NCBI RefSeq assembly: GCF_003634935.1
Contig: NZ_RBXO01000001.1
Coordinates: forward strand, 2,939,501 to 3,003,500
Length of the DNA stretch: 64,000 nucleotides
Direction: 5' to 3'
From: Saccharothrix australiensis
Lineage (GTDB): Bacteria; Actinomycetota; Actinomycetes; Mycobacteriales; Pseudonocardiaceae
Shown here: positions 28,419-38,400 of the stretch, piece after piece
How the letters are laid out: the number at the start of each line of letters is the position of its first letter
Numbering within the stretch: the stretch's first letter is position 1
The notes under the pieces: generated by a model
What the model saw: the letters and a program-made list of their open reading frames with translations, nothing else
Told to the model about the DNA's origin: nothing
The model's database searches: none
Program-made: the position numbers and the translations under genes

Positions 28419-28914
28419 CCAACGTCGTAGGGGGTCGCCACCCGTTCGGGTGGATCTGCCGTACTTGCCCGAACCGTGGCCGGTGTGCGCGAACCGACGT
28501 CAACCGGCGTTGTTCGGGAGGGTGGGTGCGGTGTTGTCGGGCCGGCCGGGTGTGGGGTCGTGCCGGGCCGGTGTTGCCTGGGTTGGTGCGGGGCTTGGAC
28601 CTTGGGGCGGAGCGGGTTTGGCGTTGATCGCCGTGGTGGTGTCCGGTTGGTGGGTGGAGAGGATGTTGTGGGTCAGGTTGCGGTGGGCAGATGTAGGCCC
28701 ACTGCGTGGTTGCTGGTGCTTGGGTGTCATGTGCTTGGTGGTTCGGAACCTGGAGCGTGACGCGACACGACGCCGTGGGGCTCCGAAGTCGACGGCGGCG
28801 TGTCGTTCAGGCGGGTGGGATTTTCAGGTGGTGGCGACCAGATTTAAAAGCTCCTAACACAATGGGGTGACGGTGCCTCGATGCGGTTGAGCAGGGTGAT
28901 CGTCGGGCCGATGG
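28419..28914. other. G/T-skewed stretch without a recognised gene
   Basis: From about 28500 to 28830 the plus strand is strongly G- and T-rich and C- and A-poor. Both strands are open (for example minus 28500-28730), but the translations are low-complexity and unlike known proteins. Confidence 0.35.
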
Positions 28915-29359
28915 GTGAATGTGTCGAAGCCGTGGCTGGTCGGTGACGGATTGTGGGAGCTGGTCGAGCCGTTGATTCCGGTGCCGCCGCGCCGGTTCCG
29001 CAACCCCGGTCGACGTCGATTACGGACCGGTCGTGCCTGCAGGGCATCCTGTGCGTGCTGCACACCGGCATCGGCTGGGAGCATCTGCCTCGGGAGCTCG
29101 GCTTCGGCTCGGGCATGACCTGTTGGCGCCGTCTGCGGGACTGGAACGAGGCCGGGGTGTGGCAGCGGCTGCACGAGGTGCTGTTGGCCAATCGCGGGCG
29201 GCCAACCGGATCGACTGGTCCCGCGCGGTGGTCGACTCCTCGCGCGTCCGGGCGCTAAAAGGGGGCCGTCGACCGGGCCGAGCCCGGTCGACCGCGGCAA
29301 GACCGGCTCCAAGCACCACCTGATCACCGACGGCGGCGGCATTCCGCTCGCAGTGATCC
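28915..29359 (+). pseudogene. IS5-family transposase fragment
   Basis: Frame 1 gives LWELVEPLIPVPPRRFRNPG, frame 2 GILCVLHTGIGWEHLPRELG and MTCWRRLRDWNEAGVWQRLH, then RIDWSRAVVDSSRVRALKGG and, after the same kind of AAAAGGGGG run as in the first IS, SKHHLITDGGGIPLAVIL. It stops abruptly at 29359 and lacks the second Asp and Glu. It is related to the transposase of the element at 5471-6344 but decayed and truncated. Confidence 0.8.
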
Positions 29360-29600
29360 TCATGTGTTCCACAGCACACCGCTCTGATGGTCGCTCATCA
29401 CGAGGTAGAGCGCCAGCGGCAGGAACATGGCGCGGTCGAGTTCGGAGACGAACTTGAGCTCGTAGACCTGGCCGTCGTGCACGGCATCGGCGACACCCAC
29501 GAAGGTGATCGGTGTCGCCGCCGGTGCCGCGACTGCTGTGCCGGACAGGTCCATCGGCACCTGCGCCGCGCAGTCGCGCGGGAGCTGTGTCGCCAGTCGT
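29360..29600 (-). pseudogene. Fragment of a PD-(D/E)XK-type nuclease or helicase-associated protein
   Basis: The frame reads TPITFVGVADAVHDGQVYEL then KFVSELDRAMFLPLALYLVM and SGVLWNT before TGA at the junction with the IS fragment. GVADAV...YELKFVSEL has the Asp / Glu-x-Lys spacing of RecB-like nuclease domains. The upstream part of the frame is not recognisable, so only the nuclease core remains. The family call rests on the motif only. Confidence 0.4.
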
Positions 29601-29827
29601 CTGGTCGGTGCGTCGCGCACCTCGCCGCTGACTTTTCGGGTGGACCTGGAAATTCGCTTTGCTGTAGGCGTAGGGGCGGTCGCTGGCGGAGCTGAGACGC
29701 AGCCGATTGGCGATCTGGTCGTCCTACTCCAGAAACGTTCTCTGATGCGATGGGTGGTTATGCCGGTCGCTGTACACGGCGGTGGCCCTGCGGATGCCTG
29801 TCGCATCCACAGGGCCACTTGTCGGGT

Positions 29828-32800
29828 CTATAGCTCTGCTCGCGGTGGGAAGTCGTTGATGGCGTCGGCGAGGTACTGCGCTATCTGGTTGTGATAGGCG
29901 GTATTGGGTTGGTTGTTGGTGAGGTACTGCGAGGCGAGCTGGTTGGGGTTGGTCGTATCGCGAACGGCGGCGTCGTAGTCGACGACGTAGTCGGCTTGGA
30001 CGTCGCTGTAGTTGTTCAGGAGTAGGTGGTTGAGGTTGCGGCGTTCGGCTTCTCGCGGGTCGTTGGCGTCGAGTCCCAGTGGGGGGACGGTGGTGACGAT
30101 GATGTGGACCCAGTCGCCGTCGGGCCGCTTGTGCCGTTTGAGTCCCTTTGCGCTGTTCGTGCTGATGACGTTCTTGATGTTGTCGCGCACCTCGGTTGCG
30201 GTGGCTCCGCTGAGGATGTCGGTGGCGCCGACGGCGATGAGGACGGTGCGGAGGTTGGGTGCGCCGAGGGCGGTGTGGTGGAGGTCGGTGGTGGCGTTGG
30301 CGGTGGTGAGGGTGCCGGTGTTGATGGGTGGGTTGAGGGTTTTCTGGCGGTAGGTGAGGTGGATGTCGCCTGGGCTGAGGAGGCGTTGGTGGACGCGGAC
30401 GTCGGCGACGGCGCCGTTGTAGTAGTCGGTGGGGTTGCCCGCGTACTTGGCGCGGCCGATGGTGAAGGGGCCGTTGGCGGTGAAGAGGTTGACGCCGTGG
30501 AGGCTGTCCTGGAGTTCGCCGTTGACGTAGAGGCGGGTGGTGCCGGTCGCGGCGTCGTGGGTGGCGGCCAGCTGCGTCCAGGTGTTGAGGGTGGGCTCGG
30601 TGCGGGAGACGAGTCGGCTGCCGCGGTCTGGTAGTGCGTCGAAGGGGATGACGGACAGCGACCAGCGTCGGTGGGCGGGAGAGTATTGGAGGTAGAAGGG
30701 GTTGTAGGTGTTGCCGTCCTGGCTGAGCAGTGTCTGCCACGAGTCCAGGGAGTGGATCTTGGTCCAGGCGGTGACGCTGAAGTTCTTGCTGGTATCGATG
30801 GCTTTGCTCGCGGTGAGGTGGCCGTTGGTGCCGTTGAGGATGAGGGAGCCGCCGTTGTCGGTGCTCCAGGTGACGCCGCCGTGGATGGTGGCGTGGTTGC
30901 TGCCGGCGAGGTCGCGTGCGGTGGTTCCGGTGCCGTCGGTCATGCGCCAGCGTGCGGTGTCGGGGACGCCGGCGCGGCTGGCGTTGACCAGGCCGCCGGG
31001 GATGCTTCCGCCGGTGGCGGCGAGTTTGGCGGGTAGTTCGTCGACCCAGGTGTTGCGCTGGGCGCTGCCGGGGGGTGCGGTGGCGGTGAGGCTGTCGCCC
31101 AGCACGACGACGGTGCCCTGGCCCGCGTCCGGGGTGGACATCTCGACGCCGGTGACGAAGTAGCTTCCGGTGAGCGTGGTGGTGAACGGTGTGCCGTCGG
31201 TGTTGGTCACGGTGTTGCCGCCTGCCAGGAACGTGGGCGCGGTGGCGTTGCCGTGGGTGGGGGCGAGGGTGGTCGCGGTGGGCAGGTGGAGGCTGACGAC
31301 GAGGTTGCCGTTGCCTCCGCTCGGTACCGCCACCGGGTCGGTGTAGACCTCGCCACCGGCCGGCAGGGTGACCGAGGTCTTGCCGCTGAACGTCAGCGGG
31401 GTCGGGGCCGCGATCGCCGAGTCGGTGCCGGCCTGGCCTGCCAGGGTGGCCGCGTCGATGGTGACGGGGGAGGTGTTGAGCGCGTTGGACAGTTTCACCC
31501 GCACCTGGCCGCCGGTGACGCTGGGCTTGAGGACCGTGCGCAGGGTCTTGTCGGCGAAGCCGTGACCGCCGGGCGGGACGACCGCGGCGTCGGACGGCGC
31601 TGCCCAGGCTCCGACCCAGCCGGTGTCGACGGGCCTGGGTGCCATCGCGAGCACGTGCAGGGCGGCTGACGGGTCGCAGGTGCCGCGCAGGAGGGCGGTG
31701 CCGTAGTTGGGCAGCGTGATCGACTTGATGGTCTTGCTCGGTTCGGCGGGCAGGAAGACCGGGGTGATCACGGGCTGGAGATGCCGTTCCTGACCGAGTC
31801 CGACATTCCGGTAGGGCAGGACGATCCCGGTGGTGTCCTTGGGGGTCCACACCCAGTCGCGGAACTCGGGGACAAGCGGGTTGCTGGTGGTGCCGTCGGT
31901 GTAGGTGATGGTGGCCAGCCGCGGGCTTGAGGTGCCGCAGGTGCTGATCGCCAGCAGGCCGACGGCGCTGGCCTTGATCTGTTGGTGCGCCGGGAACGGG
32001 ATGGTCTGGCCGGTTGCCACGACGTTGTCGTTGCCGTTGGCCGGGTTGGGGTGCGGCAGGGCGAACGCCGCGCCGTTGACCATCACGGTGGTGCCGGGTA
32101 CGAGCCCGGCTGCGGCGAGGGTCTGCGTGGACAGTGATCCGCCTTGGAAGTCCAGGTTCCCTGCGGTGGTGCCGTCGCTGCCGATGCCCTTGTTGTTCAT
32201 GGCGTCGGTGAAGCTCGCCGCGGTGACGTTGTTGATCGGCTGGACGGTCAGGTAGTCCAGTCCGAGGATGTGCCGCGGTGCCACCGAGTCGGGGTTCGGT
32301 TCGACCGACCGGAAGGTGATCCGGTGTTCACCGGCCGTCAGGTGCGCGCCGCCGATGTTGGTGTGCCTGGTGGCGACGGAGGTGTGGTAGCCATCGATCG
32401 GACGGGTGTCGGTGTTGCCGATGACGATGTCGTCGACCTTGACGGTGTACCGGCCGCGGTTGTTGTTGGCGACCAGGCCCAGTCCCAGGGCGTAGTCGGC
32501 TTCGATCGGGGTGGTGAACGTGAGGGTGAGGGCTTGGCCGGTGTTGTCGGCTTCGAACCGGCGCATCCCGGAGCTGTTCCAGTCGAGCGCGGGGTTACCC
32601 GGCCAGTAGGTGACTGGTCGGTCGTTGCTGTGCACCGCCAGTGTCTCGGCGTCGAGCTTCACGGTCGGGGACAGGTCGAGGTAGTCGATACCGCCGGTGA
32701 ACTGGGTGGCCGTGGAGTCCGGCTTCTTGGCGATCGACACGCCGAGTTCGTGTTGTCCTGCGGTGAGGTGAAGTCCGGCGATCTGCTTGTCCAGCACGGT

Positions 32801-35251
32801 CGTCGTCGGTTTGGTGCCGCCTTGGTGGACATCGCTGACCGCGAACCCGTCGAGGGTGAAGGCCACCTGGTCCGGCAGTGCGGCGTTGTCGACCAGGCCG
32901 ACGTCGACGTTGTAGTCACCGGCAGTGGATACGGTGAACGGGAACTTGGCCACGGTGCCGCTGGCGGTCGAGGTCAGCTTCACGTACTTGCCGCCCGAGG
33001 CTGCCGCGTCGTTGGTGACGGAGGTGGGGAGTCCGGTTCCTGTCAGGGTTTCGGCTTCGATGCGCTGGGTCGGTGCGGGAGCGGTGTAGGTGGGCGCGAT
33101 GTGGAAGCGGTAGGCCGTCGACTCGGGCGAGAGCTTGTGGGCGTCGTCGAAGCTGCGCACGTGCAGCGTGTGGTAGCCCGGACTCAGGCCCGCGGGCACG
33201 GTGATGGTCGCCTTGCCGCCGTTGTTGGCGATCCAGCCGCCGGTGGTGCCGAAGGTCTGGTTGTAGTTGCAGTCATCGGTGTTGGGTACGCGTTCGGTGC
33301 CGGCGCCGTCGAAGGTGTAGGTGAAGCCGACGATGTGGGGTGCGCCCTTGGCGTCGAAGGTGAAGGTGCCCGGAAGGTTCTGCGGGCGGCCCCAGTTGTC
33401 GGCCGGGTAGTCCTTGCTGTTGATGGTCGGTGTAGCGGTGATCGGGTTTCCGCGGGTGGTGAACGGAAGCCAGCTCGACCAGCCTTTGGACCAGAGGTTC
33501 TTTTTCGAATCACCTGGGAAACGGTTCTCCGCGGTGACGCGGAGACGATAATCACCGTTGCCGAGGTTGGTGTCGGTGACCCACTGGCCCTGCGTGCCCG
33601 AGGCGATGACGACGTTGCCGTTGTTGGCGGCCACCTTCTTGTCGGCGGCGTCGTTCCAGACCTCGTAGTACAAGCCGATGTTGAGCGGCGAGTCGTTGTT
33701 GTCGGTCGCCGTGGCGTAAAGCGTGGGGTGGGCGTCGGGGGTGATGATGCGGCCGGTGCAGGTGATGGCGTTGCCGACGGCCAGACCGGTGGGATCGTTG
33801 GGCGGGAAGGCGAACGTGACGTCCACGTACGGGTTGTTGGCGAACTTCTTCCACTGGTCGCGGTTGTTCTCGTCGGGCGAGCGGAGACCGACGTGGAGGT
33901 AGCTCCACCAGCTGTTCTCGATGAACCCCGTCACAGGCGACAACGCGTTGAACCCGATGGCTCCGGCACCGCCGCACTGGTCGCCTGCGGCGGAGGCTTT
34001 CGTGTCGACCTCGCCTCCGTTGGGACCGGGCCATCGGGTGGATTCGTCGAACGGGTCGGTCTGGTACAGCGAGACCTTCTGCTCGGTGCAGGAGGTGCCG
34101 TGTGTCTGTGTCGCGTACAGCGTGGCGTCGAACACCATCGGTTTGCGGCCGTTGCGCTCGCGGATGTCGTTGAGTGAGAAGCGGAAGAACGACCGGGCGA
34201 CCCAGCTGCCGTTGCAGTTGTTCCAGTTGCCGCAGCGGCCGACCTGGGCGTTCATGTTGGCGTTCCAGTAGTACCAGCCTGTGTCGGTGACCTCGGCCCA
34301 GCCGTCGTGGTTTCGGGACAGCACGGGGTCGATGTAGACCGGGTAGACCACGTCTTCACCGCGCAGCGCGTCCTGGTCGGGTGTGACGGTCAGTTCGGCC
34401 GCTGTGGAGAGCCCGGTGTCGGCCGCGGCCAGGTCCACGTCGAGCGCCGAGACTTTGGCGCCGCCGGGGTCGGTGGGCGTGGGTGCGGGGCCGCGTTGGG
34501 GACTTTCGGTGGAGTCCCACATGATCGGCGTCGAACCTTGGAACACGACTCGACCGGTGTCGTCGTGCGCACTGATCACATCGTGGGTCTGGGTGAGGTC
34601 CAGGCCGGTGGTGCTGGCGTGGAGCTTGAACGAGGTCAGTGCGGGGTTGGCCGCTGCCTGTTGACTCTTGACCACCAGGACTTCGGAGTACCCGGTGCTG
34701 CTGGCGGTCAGGCGGAGGTCGACGCCCGGCAGCAGCTCGGGATAGACGGCGCTGGAGCCGTCGATCACCGGTGTCGGCAGCGGCGTGGGCCAGCTGAGGC
34801 TGAACTGCTTGTTCCCATCGCGCATGGTGACCAGTGGCTGCGTACCGCCCCCGGAGAACGACATGTCCACCGGGGCCGCGGCCGGTGTCAGGCTGCCGTC
34901 GGCGTTGGGTGCGAGGCTGGTGTCGACGTCCTGCCATCTGCCGTTCTTGTTGGTGCGCACCGGTCTGGCGCTGGAGCGGAGGGTGAAGGTGCCATCCGGA
35001 TTGGCGAGCACCGCGGTCGTCTCGGTCAGCGACTCCTCGACGGGCACGGGCTGTCCGGTCCGCTGGGCCTCGGTGAGCGCGGTCTTCTCCGCAGGCGTGT
35101 GCTCATCGGTCGGTGCGGGTGGTTCTGCCGGGGCGGCCGAAGCGGGCGGCGGGAGACCCACGGCGGTCTGGACCATCAGGGCGGCGGCCGTGAGCGCGGC
35201 GAGCACGACAGGTCGTTTGGGCGCGATGAAGCCAGAATTTTTTCGACGCAC
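29828..35251 (-). CDS. Giant secreted SGNH/GDSL hydrolase with embedded LamG domain and carbohydrate-binding-like modules
   Basis: An 1807-residue secreted protein. The GTG at 35251 follows a GGGGGA site and gives a basic N-terminus plus hydrophobic core (VVLAALTAAALMVQTAVGLP, then PPASAAPA), a good signal peptide; a GTG seven codons earlier is possible. The N-terminal third is the Rhs-associated type found in actinobacterial surface proteins. Two jelly-roll modules follow (RIEAETLTGTGLP near 730 and LDAETLAVHSNDRP near 865). Near residue 1380 VVVLGDSLTA is block I of a GDSL hydrolase. A LamG fold (about 1430-1640, TLLSQDGNTYNPFYLQYSP, RLYVNGELQDS) interrupts it, and the hydrolase resumes with LIAVGATDIL and a terminal NTAYHNQIAQYL. 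It is divergent from the rhs gene. Confidence 0.8.
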   Translation of the reverse strand: MRRKNSGFIAPKRPVVLAALTAAALMVQTAVGLPPPASAAPAEPPAPTDEHTPAEKTALTEAQRTGQPVPVEESLTETTAVLANPDGTFTLRSSARPVRTNKNGRWQDVDTSLAPNADGSLTPAAAPVDMSFSGGGTQPLVTMRDGNKQFSLSWPTPLPTPVIDGSSAVYPELLPGVDLRLTASSTGYSEVLVVKSQQAAANPALTSFKLHASTTGLDLTQTHDVISAHDDTGRVVFQGSTPIMWDSTESPQRGPAPTPTDPGGAKVSALDVDLAAADTGLSTAAELTVTPDQDALRGEDVVYPVYIDPVLSRNHDGWAEVTDTGWYYWNANMNAQVGRCGNWNNCNGSWVARSFFRFSLNDIRERNGRKPMVFDATLYATQTHGTSCTEQKVSLYQTDPFDESTRWPGPNGGEVDTKASAAGDQCGGAGAIGFNALSPVTGFIENSWWSYLHVGLRSPDENNRDQWKKFANNPYVDVTFAFPPNDPTGLAVGNAITCTGRIITPDAHPTLYATATDNNDSPLNIGLYYEVWNDAADKKVAANNGNVVIASGTQGQWVTDTNLGNGDYRLRVTAENRFPGDSKKNLWSKGWSSWLPFTTRGNPITATPTINSKDYPADNWGRPQNLPGTFTFDAKGAPHIVGFTYTFDGAGTERVPNTDDCNYNQTFGTTGGWIANNGGKATITVPAGLSPGYHTLHVRSFDDAHKLSPESTAYRFHIAPTYTAPAPTQRIEAETLTGTGLPTSVTNDAAASGGKYVKLTSTASGTVAKFPFTVSTAGDYNVDVGLVDNAALPDQVAFTLDGFAVSDVHQGGTKPTTTVLDKQIAGLHLTAGQHELGVSIAKKPDSTATQFTGGIDYLDLSPTVKLDAETLAVHSNDRPVTYWPGNPALDWNSSGMRRFEADNTGQALTLTFTTPIEADYALGLGLVANNNRGRYTVKVDDIVIGNTDTRPIDGYHTSVATRHTNIGGAHLTAGEHRITFRSVEPNPDSVAPRHILGLDYLTVQPINNVTAASFTDAMNNKGIGSDGTTAGNLDFQGGSLSTQTLAAAGLVPGTTVMVNGAAFALPHPNPANGNDNVVATGQTIPFPAHQQIKASAVGLLAISTCGTSSPRLATITYTDGTTSNPLVPEFRDWVWTPKDTTGIVLPYRNVGLGQERHLQPVITPVFLPAEPSKTIKSITLPNYGTALLRGTCDPSAALHVLAMAPRPVDTGWVGAWAAPSDAAVVPPGGHGFADKTLRTVLKPSVTGGQVRVKLSNALNTSPVTIDAATLAGQAGTDSAIAAPTPLTFSGKTSVTLPAGGEVYTDPVAVPSGGNGNLVVSLHLPTATTLAPTHGNATAPTFLAGGNTVTNTDGTPFTTTLTGSYFVTGVEMSTPDAGQGTVVVLGDSLTATAPPGSAQRNTWVDELPAKLAATGGSIPGGLVNASRAGVPDTARWRMTDGTGTTARDLAGSNHATIHGGVTWSTDNGGSLILNGTNGHLTASKAIDTSKNFSVTAWTKIHSLDSWQTLLSQDGNTYNPFYLQYSPAHRRWSLSVIPFDALPDRGSRLVSRTEPTLNTWTQLAATHDAATGTTRLYVNGELQDSLHGVNLFTANGPFTIGRAKYAGNPTDYYNGAVADVRVHQRLLSPGDIHLTYRQKTLNPPINTGTLTTANATTDLHHTALGAPNLRTVLIAVGATDILSGATATEVRDNIKNVISTNSAKGLKRHKRPDGDWVHIIVTTVPPLGLDANDPREAERRNLNHLLLNNYSDVQADYVVDYDAAVRDTTNPNQLASQYLTNNQPNTAYHNQIAQYLADAINDFPPRAEL

Positions 35252-35489
35252 GAGTCCCCCGGACGGTTCCACTGAGGGCCTGATGAGGCCGGAGCGGACC
35301 GTAACGAGCGTCCCCTACCTGCGAAAAGGTCGAAAGATATGAGAAAGGTCACGTCGAGTTGTGTAACGGTGCCGTGAAGTGGATCAACTTCGGCACACCT
35401 CCGTAAAGAGCCTTCCGAAGATCCTTCACGTCCCCTACTGTTCCGCTCGCCTGCGACCGATCACGGTCCTGTCCGAGGGGGATCACGGC
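35252..35489. promoter_or_regulatory. Divergent promoter region between the GDSL/LamG and Rhs genes
   Basis: The 238-bp gap between two head-to-head secreted-protein genes must hold both promoters. It is locally AT-richer (for example around 35325-35365). No specific operator was identified. Confidence 0.5.
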
Positions 35490-38400
35490 ATGTTCGGTGT
35501 GGATTCCGCACGCCCGTCTGCAACGGCCGAGCCCCGTGCTCGGTGGTCCAGACGGCTCACGTCTTCGTTCCTCACGGTCGCCGTGACCGCGGGGCTGGTG
35601 GTCGGCCTCACCTCCGACGTGGTGCGCACGTTCGGCCCGCCGGAAGTTGTGCAACAGGACCCCATCGCACACACCGAGATCCCCTTGGCGGAGGCCGAAC
35701 AGCCGCGCACCGACGAGCGTTACGCCGAACCGGGCAACGCCAAGTGGCCGGACGGCGACAAGGCATCGGTGGCCGCCGGGTCGGCGCCGCGCCGCGCCGG
35801 CGAGCTGCCGGTGACCGTCGCGGCACAGGGCACCGGGGAACGACGCTTCGACGTCGAGGTCTTCGGGCAGGACACCGCACGCGACGCAGGCGTGACGGGC
35901 GTGGTCTTCGCGGTGACCCCGACCGATGGCAAGGACGACGAGGTCTCGATCGGCCTGGACTACGCCGGCTTCCAAGACGCGGTCGGCGGTGACTTCGGCA
36001 CCCGGCTGAGGCTGGAGCAACTGCCGGGTTGTGCGCTCTCCACACCGAAGAAGGCCGAGTGCCAAGCACGGACTCCGTTGCCTTCCACCAACGACCCGGT
36101 CGCCACAACGGTCACCGCCGCAGCCGTTCGGCCGTCCCCGGACCAGCCGGTGCGCAAGATCATGGCCGGCGCGCCGGCCAACCGGACGATCGTGTTGGCG
36201 GCGACCTCCGGCCCGGCCGGCCCCGACGGGGCCTTCGACGCCTCCTCGCTGGCCCCGTCCGGGACCTGGGCGGTCTCGGGCAGCGCGGGCTCGTTCTCGT
36301 GGTCCTACCCGATCACCCTGCCGACCGCGGCGGCCGGTTCCGCCGTGACGCCGTCGGTCGCGTTGTCCTACAGCTCGTCCTCAGTGGACGGACGCACATC
36401 GGCCACCAACAACCAGGCGTCCTGGATCGGGCAGGGCTGGAACTACGCACCCGGCGCGATCGAACGCACCTACCGCACCTGTGCCTCGGACAAGGACCTG
36501 CCACAGGAGCAGCAGACCGGCGACCAGTGCTGGGCCGGCGAGATCGTCACGCTCAACCTCGGCGGCCAGTCCACGGAACTGGTCTACGACGACGCCACCC
36601 ACACCTGGCACGAGGCGGTCGACCAGGGAAGCCGGATCGAACTGCTCACCGACACCACCAACGGTGTCCACAACAACGAGTACTGGAAGATCACCAACTC
36701 CGGCGGTGTGAGCTACTACTTCGGCCGCAACCGGGGACCGGGCTACACCAACCAGGAGGAGACCAACTCCGCCTGGGCCGTACCGGTCTACGGCCCCCGC
36801 TCGGGGGACAAGTGCCACAACCCGGCAGGCTTCGCCTCGTCCTGGTGCATGCAGGCATGGCGGTGGAACCTCGACTTCGTCGAGGACACCAACGGCAACG
36901 TCACCGCCTACTACTACGACCGCGAAACCAACCACTACGGCGCTAACAACCAGACCACCGGCGTCTCCTACACCCGCGGCGGCACGCTCAAGCGCATCGA
37001 CTACGGCCTGCGCAAGACCGGCGGTTCCATCTACGGCGGCGTCGTGCCCAACCAGGTCGTGTTCGGCACCTCGGAGCGCTGCCTGCCCGACGCCGGATTC
37101 GACTGCGACCCGTCGAAGTTCAACGCCGACAACGCCAAGCGCTGGCCGGACACCCCGCAGGACCAGGAGTGCAAGCCGAGCGCGGTGTGCGACGACCACG
37201 CGCCCTCGTTCTGGTCGACCAAGAGGCTGACCACGATCACGACCCAGTACAACCAGGGGTCCGGCCCGGTCAAGGTCGACGAGTACCGGCTGACGCACGA
37301 GATCCCGACGCTGACCGACAACGCCAAGGAGCTGCTGCTCCAGTCCATCACCCGCACCGGGTACAAGGGCACCTCGTCGATCACGCTGCCCGTCACCAGG
37401 TTCACCCACCAAGCGCTCGACAACCGGGTGAAGGACTACGGCAAGGGCGGCGGCGGACTCGCGCGCTGGCGGATCACCAACGTCAAAACCGACACCGGCA
37501 CCAGGGTCAACGTCACCTACAGCGCGAAGGACTGCTCCGCCACCGACGTCCCGACCGACCTGGCCAACAACACCCGCCGCTGCTACCCGGTGTACCGGAC
37601 ACTGCCGTTCAACCAGGACCCGACACTCGACTTCTTCCACAAGTACGTCGTGGACAGCGTCCAGGTCACCGACGGCGAACTCGGCCCCGACGGCCAGGTC
37701 CGCCCCGGCCAGTCACCGTCACAGCTGACCACCTACACCTACCTCGGCACCCCGGCCTGGCACTTTGACGACAACGAGATCGTCAGAGCCGAGCACCGCA
37801 CCTACGGCCAGTTCCGAGGCTACGACAAGGTCGAGATCCGCACCGGTGACCCGGCGCGCAACGACCCGCTCGGCGGCAGTCCCGACAAGCAGACCCTGAC
37901 CCGGACGACGTACTTCCGCGGCATGGACGGCGACACCATGCCCGCAGGTGGTGTTCGCAGTGCCTCGGTGACGAACTCCCTCGGTGAATCGGTCGCGGAT
38001 CACCAGAAGTACGCCGACAAAGTTTATGAGACCGAGGTGTTCAACGGAGACGGCGGCGCCCGCCTGTCGACGAGCATCACCGACCCGACCGTCCCCGTCA
38101 CCACCGCCACCCGCGCCCGCACCGGCCTTCCCGCGCTGACCGCCGACATCACCGGCATCGCGCGAACCCGCGCGATCACCCACCTCGCTGCTGGCGGCAC
38201 CCGCACCGCGACCACCACTAACCGCTACGACAACCTCGGCCGCCTGACTTACAAGACCGAGTCCGGCGACGGCGTTCCCGACCTGTGCAACAGGACCACC
38301 TACGCCGACAACCCCACCGCCTGGATTCGCGACAGGGCATCGGAAACCACCGTGTCGCAACAGGCGTGCCCGGCTGACAACGTCCCGCAAAGCTCGATCC

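Noticed and set aside
28360..28857. 165-codon plus-strand frame
   Set aside because: It runs through a strong terminator hairpin and a G/T-skewed segment; the translation is low complexity.
29724..31850. Second long minus-strand frame inside the GDSL/LamG gene
   Set aside because: Out-of-frame shadow, strongly Arg/Pro/His-biased.
32144..34177. Plus-strand frame opposite the GDSL/LamG gene
   Set aside because: Val/Gly/Arg-rich shadow with no start signal.
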